Below are positions 56,940 through 64,000 of a stretch of 64,000 bases of DNA, piece by piece. Source of the DNA: Lunularia cruciata. Its lineage: Eukaryota > Streptophyta > Marchantiopsida > Lunulariales > Lunulariaceae. A program made the position numbers and the translations under genes. Each line of letters begins with the position of its first letter. Position 1 is the first letter of the stretch. The stretch is from the NCBI GenBank assembly GCA_948567375.1, contig OX419758.1:38021473-38085472 (forward strand), given 5' to 3'. The notes below the pieces were generated by a model. That model ran no database searches and had not been told where the DNA came from. It saw only the letters and a list, made by a program, of their open reading frames with translations.

Positions 56940-57890
56940 TCCAAGCATGAAATTAGAGTTCTTCCTATGGAACTGGGATTTGAGCTACCTAGAAATTATC
57001 CAAGAAATTTGGGAGAATAGAGATCCTTGGATTTGGGAGGCAACCAATTCACTTGGAACAAGGAGCATTGGAGAGATGTCCTTGGCCCAAAAAACTCTAC
57101 ACCAAGGGCGATAAACTTGGGAATTCAATAGCATCAACCTGACCAAAAATTGGAGAAGGTACTGAAGGCTTTCTTTGACAAGCTAATGTCCAACAACATG
57201 TAGAGCATAGCCAACTACAAGGACCCTGCTCAAAGGACTATCATCAAAACCATCACGAACCTCTTCAAATCAAAGAGGATGACATACCTTAATGTTAGCT
57301 AGGCAATATTCTTCCAAGTTATGTACAAAGAGCAGCCAATAAATTGGGTATACATGTTCTACAAAGTGACTAGAGACATGGGGAGGATGGTGGAGTAACA
57401 CACCTGTCCTTGTTAGTTTTTCACTTCTACATGGAGATGAACATCCTTGCAAAGGAGAAGTGGAAGAGATTCCCAAGCTATTTCCACCAAAAGGGTTGTT
57501 TTACTTTGTAACCAAAGGCAAGTGTAATAAGGCAATAGATGTAGATATGTAGGCTCATGAAAATTTGTACTAGTAGAAGAAACTTCTAACACCCTTGGCT
57601 GTGCCAAGAAGGTGAAGAGTGCATCACCAGCAAGGTCAAAGGTGCAAGACAAGAAGGCAAAGAAGAACCAAAGGTGGTGGAAGAGTCTTTGAAGGAGGAA
57701 GTCAATGACACCAAGAGCAAAGGGGAACAAGAGGTAGAGAATTCTAGCACACTCAAAGAACCATCTTCAGAGGAGGATGAAGATGCCCAATCTGCCCCAC
57801 CAAAAGAAGAAGAGATGGTGTACAAAGGAAAGTTGGTCAAAAAGTAAAGAGGAACAAGAAGATCCACACTTCAAGAAAGAAGTTTAGACT
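56940..57890 (+). pseudogene. FTW-family copy 3
   Basis: Plus-strand blocks in the family order: LEFFLWNWDLSYLEIIQEIW (about 56960-57010), QFTWNKEHWRDVLGPKNSTP (from 57044), LKAFFDKLMSNN, NYKDPAQRTIIKTITNLFKS and KRMTYLNV, then YKEQPINWVYMFYKV (to about 57365). VFHFYMEMNILAKEKWKRF lies near 57415-57470. A Lys/Glu/Ser-rich tract (EEVNDTKSKGEQEVENSSTL, EPSSEEDEDAQSAPPKEEE) reaches about 57850. The coiled-coil part seen in copies 2 and 4 is absent. Several breaks. It lies directly before copy 4 on the same strand. Confidence 0.62.
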
Positions 57891-58019
57891 AAAGGAGTTG
57901 TGGTAGCACACTCCACACCTCCTAATGTAGTTTCTTTTGCTTTTTGTTTTTTTGTGTATTTAGTCAACTACCTAGGTTTAAATAACATTAGTAAGTAGGA
58001 TTTAGGGCTTATATCCCAA

Positions 58020-61000
58020 TCACTATCATGTGATTGGGATTTAGGAGAGTGCAAAGGCAATTGAGAGTATCTGAATTTGAAGTGTTGGATAGCATAATGT
58101 TGCCCAAGAAGAAGAAAACTCTAACTACAATTGCCCTAAGTTCTCCAAGTGTGGAGAAATGTGCACATTCTTGTGATGCAAAGTACCTCAACTCCAAGCA
58201 TATGTGGTTCTTGCTATGGATTAAGGACTTTACTTATCTCTTGATAATGCTGGAGATAAAGGAGAAGAAGAACCAGAACTTCATTGACTTATGTAGTAAT
58301 GTGTTTACTTGGACAAAGGAGCATTGGAAAAATGTTCTCTTGTCAAGTTATACACTTTGAGCAATGTACCTTGACCAGGAGTGGCCCCAAATATCAAAGG
58401 AGATGATGAGGAATTCAAAGCCCCATTCAAATATGCAAAGATGGGGAATGGTTTGAAGGTAAACGAGTATAACAATCCTACCCGTCACATTATGGTGACC
58501 TTGCTCATGAAGATCTTTAAATTGACAAGGACAACTTATGTTAATAATTCACAAGCCACCTTCTTCCAACTATTACATGAAGTGAAACCTAGGGATTGGG
58601 CAAAGATGTTCTATCATCATGCTCATGAGATGAAGGAGCAATTACACATGCATTGAGTAAACACCTCCACTCTCCATCTATCTTACACTTCTACATCAAA
58701 ATGAGATTGCTTAAGAAGGAATTGTGGATGTTCTTCCTAGCACACTACTACCTAGTGTGCTACAATAAAGCCCAACCTGGGCATGCAATAGAAACCAGGA
58801 AGTATACGGATGCCTTCTTGCAATATCAAAAGATAGGGAAATGAGCACCGGCTGATAAGGATATGGGAGCAAGCACAAGCAAACAAAGGCAATTGCAATG
58901 CCAGCCTAATCAAGGAAGAGACACCAACCTAATCCTCACATTGTGAACTCTGTAGATGAGGAGAATTCCCAATCAGCAGGTGAATTGGGATCAAAGGGGG
59001 GGGGTGATGGCAACTCATGAGGAACTCTCCAAGTGAATGTGGAGAAGGAATTGTCACCAACAAAGGAGGTAGCGCCTCAAGAACAAGAGACTTCCTTCTT
59101 CCAAATCTAAGTGGACATCCTCCAAAGCTGAGGGAGGCAATGTGGACAACAAATGAACCACAAGTGAATTTGGAGAAGGAATTGTCACCAACAAGGGAGT
59201 AACACCTCAAGAACAAGAGATTTCCTTCTTCCAAATCTAAGTGGACATCTTCCAAAGCTGAGGAATGCAATGTGGAGCAAGGTGTGGAGGTACAATCTAC
59301 CTTTATGGCCATGGTGGTGTCAAAAGTACTAGATCAGCCCACCACCAATCAAGTGGACAATCAAGTGGAGGAGGAGGAAGACAATATATTATCCTAGTTG
59401 CAAATAAAGAAGACCCATCCTTTAACACCAGGATTGGAGACAATGAGGAGTTCACTTGCATGCCTTCAAAAGGGCAATGGATGTTGACTCCACTCCCAAG
59501 GACTTGTACTCAAGAACATTCAAACCACTCCCTCATGATTGCATGAGAGGAGGTTCTTGAGTGCAAAAGAGGGGAAGGATTTAAGGAAACAACTCTCCTT
59601 AGACGTAGACAAAGTAATTGTAGCTTCAAATGCTACTGCTAAAGTTATAGCAACTATTGAAGTGCGGGTGGTAGAATATTGATGAAGGAGAAAGGAACTT
59701 CAAGTTCTCCAATGAGACTCCATGTAGACCACACCTTGGTGGTCACAATACCTGTTCATGATCACCCACAAGAAAGGGAAGCAATCCCAACACCACAACA
59801 TAAGGAAATAAGGGCCAGTCCAACCGCATTGGCCTACAAGGAGTCATAGCTAAATTACCTTGTGAATTACCCACCCTTTTCAACTTGGGTTGTTTACATG
59901 TTGAGGTTGGTGTTAAAAGCTATGAAAGACCTATTTCTTGTGTATCAATATATCAATCCAACCATCATAGATTGAAAATGCTTGATAGAGCTTTTTAATT
60001 ATCAAATTCAAAAGGTAACATTGCATGCTTGGAGGCTCAACTTACTAAGCTTTGAGAGCACTGCCAATACCAAGAGTGGAAGTTGGATCAATTGGAGGCT
60101 TGTGAAGTCATGCCATTGGTTGCAAGAGGAAGATGTCATCACCATGATCAAACTCCACTGAGTTGGACCAGAGAAAGAGAAATGATCCTAGGTGTAGACT
60201 TGTGATGAGTTTGGGAATTGGAGGCAACTCTCATAGGTAAGAGTGCAAAGCTATGACAAGCAAGAGGAGAGTGTGATGCCTTGTCCAAGAACCACAAGGT
60301 GTGGAAGAAAGGTAACAACAATATCATGGATTAGTACCTAGTGAAGCTATGCCTAGTGAAGACCAAGCTTGTAGTAATGAAGGTTGCTACTACCTAACAT
60401 GAATAGGCATTTGTGGACTACAAGGCAGTTCAAGAAGAGGAGTTGAAGGAGAAGGGTGAGGAGATAGGGTTTGATGAAGAAGGAGATATCAAGAGCACAA
60501 TAGCAAATCTCCCAATTGGACTCCAATTTGCTAACCATTAAAGGAAGGTCCAATTGTCATGGAGGGGATATGAACGTGAGGCACAAGGAGAAATTGAGTG
60601 CTAGAGATGAGGAGGTGGCATCTCTCAAGAAAGAACTAATGCTGCTCTGCAACTTGAGTGCCAAGGCCAAGAAGATCCTCAACATAAAGGTTGAAAAGCC
60701 TCCATTAAGGAATTGACCACAATCATCAATGGCCACAAGGACCATGAGCAAAACCTCCATATGCAGATTAGGCAAGAAGTGGATATGGAGATACAATCCA
60801 TCCAAGATTCTCTAGACAAGGAGCGGATGTGGGGGATCATAATAGTGGAGGATACTACAAACTAATTGAAGACTCAAGTTGGATTGGTGGTGTTGACCTA
60901 AGTTCCTTATGCAAAGCTCTAGGAGTTGAGGTTGGAGATACATGCTTAGGAGACAAAGAAGCATTCAACTAAGCAATTGGCCAAATTGGATGAGAAGCTA

Positions 61001-61142
61001 CAAAAACATATTGAGGATAAATTTGATAGCATCTTAACTAAGGTCAGCTAAAAGCTGGAAGAATACAAGGAGCATATTGATGAACTGATCCAAAGATGCA
61101 AGGGAGGAGATGCATCAAAAAAGCCAAGTGTGTTAGGGAAGT
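58020..61142 (+). pseudogene. FTW-family copy 4
   Basis: Plus strand. 58034-58360 holds HMWFLLWIKDFTYLL and VFTWTKEHWKNVL. 58381-58656 holds EEFKAPFKYAKMGNGLKVNE, YNNPTRHIMVTLLMKIFK, RTTYVNNSQATFFQLL and KPRDWAKMFYHHAHEMKEQL. 58653-58844 holds SILHFYIKMRLLKKE. A charged, repeat-containing middle (58.9-59.6 kb) is followed by coiled-coil pieces (SARDEEVASLKKELMLL near 60600; STKQLAKLDEKLQKHIEDKF near 60970; KKPSVLGK just before 61142). The layout equals copy 2. Many breaks. Confidence 0.62.
59030..59277 (+). repeat. Two-copy tandem repeat, 131-bp period
   Basis: Units 59030-59145 and 59161-59277. Each runs from CAAGTGAATKTGGAGAAGGA to GCAATGTGGA, within the charged middle of FTW copy 4. Confidence 0.9.
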
Positions 61143-63249
61143 AGAGTTGGTTTCATTGATACATGTGTACACATGTAAAATAATTTAAACCCTCAAGGTG
61201 CAATTGTTATACCACAGCCATCAAAGTTGTCATGTCATCGGAGTCAAACCTCATCATAGTGGGAGTCCATCATAGTCAAGCATCACCATGACGGCCTACC
61301 AATGGGGACAAGATGTTGATATAGGAAGCACCAATCTGGTGTAGTAACACGTATATAATGTTAGGGAGGACAATGGTTATAATAGTAGGATAGTTTTGCC
61401 AATGCCATGTCATTAGGATCATTCTTCAATGACTATTTGGAGGTTTGTAACAAGTGGGGTGTATAGTGGGTGCCCTTTGTAGGTGGCACCATCACAATAT
61501 TAATTTGGTACAATAGAGTAAGCACATTAGGGTTAGTCATAATGAAAGCTAAATTTTGAGATTGTGGCATTACACATAGATATCACTCCATTTGTAATGT
61601 CGCATCTAGATTGCTTAAACATTGGAGTTGTAGTGATAGTGGTTAGAGGTATTTTAGCAATTACTTGTAAACTACTTTCCAACAGTCAAATTTTGTGTTT
61701 GGGGGGTATTGACTTCATGGTGGGGTCTACTATCACTTTGCACCGTTTGCACCATTGGGTGTGCTGTCAATGGGATTGTTAAGGTTTCAGACCTAGCTCA
61801 AGCCCAAGGGTATACTTTTGAAGTGTAGCTCCAAAGAGATCACTTCTTTGATGTTGAGCCTTCAAGTTCCTAGCTATGATGGACAAAGGCCGGCAAGCAT
61901 CATGTGGATTCTCTTAGCTAGAGCGGTTGTGGCTTGAATGTAATCAATGCCTAGTTGTTGGCCGTTTATAGAGGGACAAATCAAGTACTGATCTGAGTTG
62001 AGTTGATTCGAGTAGTGCAAACAAACTAATTACATCAGAGAAGTGAGATCAAGGGGAAATTGAGTGTAAGAACTATGAGTGTTGGTGGTATCTCCAAGCT
62101 TGGAGGATTGTTGGTAGTTCAATCAAAGTTCAAGTTTTCCTTGGTGTGTAAAAGCTCATTGATTGATGCAAATTTGGCAGTGAAGTAGACGGTGTGTAAA
62201 AATGTTGGCCAAATTTTGAGCAAAGAGAAGCAATTTTTGAGCAGTAGCTATGATTTTGAGCTCAACCGTAGGACCAAGTTGTTGAGAGTTATGCTCATAA
62301 AGTGAAATTGAAGGTGGAGTTAGGAACCTATCATTATGAATTTATGATTTGGAGAAACCTATCATTTCATAGCTGTCAAGCTTGTCATTTCACAACCATC
62401 GAGGCATAGGGCTATTTGAGGCTAGAAAGGCCTAGAAAGGCCAGCAAGCTAGCTTGCTTGCGTGAGGCTAGCTAGTTTAGAGTAGATCTTGGTCATTGTT
62501 TGGCAAAATCAGCCCATCTTGCTATATTATATGCAATAGGGTTTGACCCCTAGATCTCTAGTTCCTAGACTGGTGCCTAGCCAAATGGTCCACCCTCACT
62601 TGTTGTCCTAGTGATTATTCCATTGTTTTCTATACACCTGTAGCTTTGGCTAGAAGAGGTAATTTGATCCATTCTTGGTGATCCTGGTAGTTGAGAATGT
62701 AGATAAGAACTCCTATTATGTCAAATGCCAAATGGTGGTAGGATCAGTCTTGTGATGCTTTATGAGATGGAGTGTTTTTGTTTAGATTTCTTATAATGGG
62801 ACCTCCTCCATTCTTTGCTTCTTGTTTGTGCACCACGTTTGTGTGAGGTGCCATGAATTTAGAGCATTGGTGCTCTAGTGTGCTCTCAATGGTGAGACTA
62901 GAGTGATAACCAGCCATACTACCTTTGTTTCTCTTTGGTGAGGCAGGAAGTGATGACCTGCAAACGGTGAGAATGCATGTTGTGATGGGAAGTTACAGGT
63001 CGTCCTTTCCACTAGTGTAGTTGTCTCAGTTACAATTACATTAATGGGTAGTTTTCCATTGGTATTAGCACTTGGTGGTGCTCAGTTGGTGTTGGTACTT
63101 GGTGGTGTTTGGTTGGTGGTGTGGGTTCTTGGTGGAGTACTTGTGGTTGGCGGTTTGTGGTTACTTTATTATGATAGAGTTCTTTGGGGATTTCAGAGGA
63201 GATAGCCCTGCAATACATTGTGAGTTTACTCAAAGTGGTGTTCAATATC
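61143..63249. other. Unassigned stretch downstream of FTW copy 4
   Basis: No long coding frame with a known domain. A TTTATAGAGG TATA-like motif lies near 61967. A perfect 16-bp palindrome, AGCAAGCTAGCTTGCT, lies at 62443-62458. It may include the leader/LTR of a retrotransposon whose gag appears to follow. Confidence 0.35.
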
Positions 63250-64000
63250 AGCCTATATCTTAGGTCCCAATGAGGGAGTAGATTGACTCTGAGTTGGAGT
63301 TTGACACAGAACTAATTTAGTTGAGAGTGCACTTGTTGTGTTTTCACCTTGTTGCGGGACATGGGCAAGATTTATGGGTCCTCCAAAGGCCCTAAGTGTT
63401 ACTCTGGTACAATGGATATCATTGAGTTGAATGACTTCATCTAGGAGTTTGATAGTTGGTGTGATCTGCAACAGATGCGGAACTCGACTTTGTTCACACT
63501 CTTCATGTCATGGAAGGGCTTGTTTCAATATTTGGAGGGTCTGCCAATGGACGACTACCATGAGTTTAGGAGAGCTCACTTGGAGGAGATTGAGCTATGG
63601 AGATAGTATTGGTCTCCAAACTATGTTTCCATTACTTCAGGCTTAGTTTCTAGGGGTAGATCAGCTATACCCATGAGTTCTAGCTTGAGTAGCATTGGTG
63701 GAGCTAGTGGAGGTGCACTAGCTGGAGATAGTGCTACTACAAGTGGAAGTACCGCTACGAGAGGTGGTGTAGTACCGAGGTTTAACTCCATGGTGGAGTT
63801 CTTCTAGTGTTTGAGGCAAAACTACCAAGGAGCACGGATTGACAAGCTGAGGGGCTTGTAGGAGTTCCAGCAAAAGGCTAGAAAGAGCCTATGCAAGGCA
63901 TACACTTGCATGAGGTGGCTGATCAGTTTCACTCAAGGAGTTATTGGGGCCCAAGTAGTCAATTTTGGTATGGGATACTAAACAAGGAGTTGCAACATAA
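63250..64000 (+). mobile_element. Probable retrotransposon gag fragment
   Basis: Decayed plus-strand reading frames. A Gly/Ser/Ala-rich linker (GGASGGALAGDSATTSGS, near 63695-63760) is followed by VPRFNSMVEFF, NYQGARIDKLRGL, EFQQKARKSLCKAYTCMRWL and ISFTQGVIGAQVVNF. This resembles the helical capsid-like part of plant Ty3/gypsy gag. It is cut by the window end. Family uncertain; multiple breaks. Confidence 0.45.

Noticed and set aside
62443-62458. Perfect 16-bp palindrome as a possible regulatory site
   Set aside because: Single occurrence with no coding or promoter context; could be chance in a GCTAGC-rich stretch.

Overview
The window is repeat-dense plant nuclear DNA. It is AT-rich and mostly depleted of CpG. 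It is packed with Ty3/gypsy and Ty1/copia LTR retrotransposons, and the primer-binding sites and chromodomains I can read are of plant type. A LINE with an R2-like C-terminal domain and the overall decay suggest a large-genome plant, perhaps a gymnosperm, fern or lycophyte. The species cannot be fixed from the sequence, and I see no intact host gene, rRNA or tRNA gene.

Layout: 1-2037 is the 3' end of a plus-strand Ty3/gypsy element (A). 2165-3060 (minus) is a decayed copy of an unrecognised protein family, here called FTW after its FTW(T/N)KExW motif. 3873-33864 is a five-level nest of minus-strand Ty3/gypsy elements. Oldest element G is split by C (about 4586-31270), C's LTR is split by E (11945-30996), E's gag is split by F (16192-29637), and F's integrase is split by B (17106-24913). 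Target-site repeats support each junction, and LTR divergence rises with depth: B about 1.6%, F about 6%, E about 13%, C higher. C carries two solo LTRs of its own family and G carries one in the opposite orientation.

34540-36400 is a Ty1/copia 3' end with a solo LTR of the A/B family in its LTR. 36870-43760 (minus) is a LINE with RT and a C-terminal zinc-knuckle/endonuclease-like region. It is split by a 3.77-kb segment (38058-41829) bounded by 43-bp direct repeats and holding the best-preserved FTW copy. About 43900-49116 is a second copia element with a solo LTR in its gag. 49117-51790 is low-copy-looking DNA, part of it rich in CpG. 51790-53710 is a second LINE copy, next to another A/B-type solo LTR. 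56900-61140 holds two further FTW copies in tandem, and 63250-64000 looks like the start of another retrotransposon gag.

Nothing here forms an operon or working pathway; the content is layered mobile-element history. The points most worth a second look are the four-copy FTW family, perfect heat-shock-element arrays in the LTRs of F, an extra zinc-knuckle ORF ahead of gag in B, the 43-bp repeats around one FTW copy, and the dated nest itself.
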